A stretch of 6,650 nucleotides of DNA. Source: Oscillospiraceae bacterium (GTDB lineage Bacteria > Bacillota > Clostridia > Oscillospirales > Acutalibacteraceae). The stretch's first letter is position 1; every line of letters starts with the position of its first letter. The translations under genes were made by a program, and so were the position numbers. The stretch lies in assembly GCA_902796535.1 (NCBI GenBank), contig CADBPL010000155.1, positions 1 through 6,650 of the forward strand. The letters are read 5' to 3'. The notes under the pieces were generated by a model, which did not search any database, was not told where the DNA came from, and was given only the letters and a program-made list of their open reading frames with translations. Below, piece after piece: positions 6,583-6,650 of this stretch.

Positions 6583-6609
6583 AAACAAAACCCCCGGTTC
6601 AACCGGGGG
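6583..6609 (-). terminator. Hairpin with a T-run on the minus strand
   Basis: CCCCCGG (6591-6597) pairs with CCGGGGG (6603-6609) around TTCAA. Read on the minus strand, the stem is followed by TTTTGTTT, the layout of an intrinsic terminator for transcription coming from the right. On the plus strand no T-run follows. No minus-strand gene is visible in the 41 bases to the right, so it may serve a more distant convergent gene or simply insulate the promoter beside it. Confidence 0.55.
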
Positions 6610-6621
6610 TAGATAAAAGCC

Positions 6622-6650
6622 TTGGCAAATAAAAACCTCGATGGTATAAC
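6622..6650 (+). promoter_or_regulatory. Near-consensus housekeeping promoter for the next gene
   Basis: TTGGCA (6622-6627) and TATAAC (6645-6650) each match the sigma-70/sigma-A consensus at five of six positions and are separated by the ideal 17 bp. TGG directly before the -10 adds an extended -10 (TGn). It lies after the terminators and points out of the window, so a new plus-strand transcription unit probably begins within a few bases of the right edge. Confidence 0.7.

Noticed and set aside
6591..6609. GGTTCAACC as the T-arm of a tRNA
   Set aside because: The loop is only five bases within a continuous 7 bp GC stem, and no D-arm, anticodon arm or acceptor stem can be found around it.

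Overview
The window is a piece of a bacterial carbohydrate or surface-glycan locus. Three intact genes, all on the plus strand, fill most of it: a cobalamin-binding-type radical SAM enzyme (93-2015), a two-domain L-fucokinase / L-fucose-1-phosphate guanylyltransferase of the Fkp type (2051-5077), and a WbsX / GH99-like glycan enzyme (5415-6518). Composition is moderate GC, and each gene has a purine-rich Shine-Dalgarno sequence. With the oxygen-sensitive radical SAM enzyme, this suggests an anaerobe, perhaps a mid-GC member of the Clostridia. That placement is inference, because no phylogenetic marker is present.

Region by region: 1-92 is a short leader, possibly holding the last codons of an upstream gene. 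The radical SAM and fkp genes are 35 bp apart and probably co-transcribed. The 337 bp gap at 5078-5414 is not ordinary spacer. Its first part continues the fkp reading frame past the stop codon for 45 codons and looks like the C-terminal stub of a lost gene. Its second part is a 161 bp non-coding element with 19 bp terminal inverted repeats and a 4 bp CTAA flanking duplication, which I read as a MITE inserted just upstream of the third gene's ribosome-binding site. After the third gene come a strong intrinsic terminator, a second hairpin whose T-run lies on the minus strand, and at the very right edge a near-consensus promoter with an extended -10 that would start a new plus-strand transcript outside the window.

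How the genes may work together (inference): the Fkp-like protein would turn free L-fucose (or a similar 6-deoxy sugar or pentose) into the GDP-sugar. The radical SAM protein could modify that sugar or another glycan component, for example by C-methylation or rearrangement. The WbsX/GH99-like protein could build or trim the glycan. The radical SAM / fkp pairing is the most interesting functional signal; the MITE and the adjacent gene stub are the most interesting structural ones.
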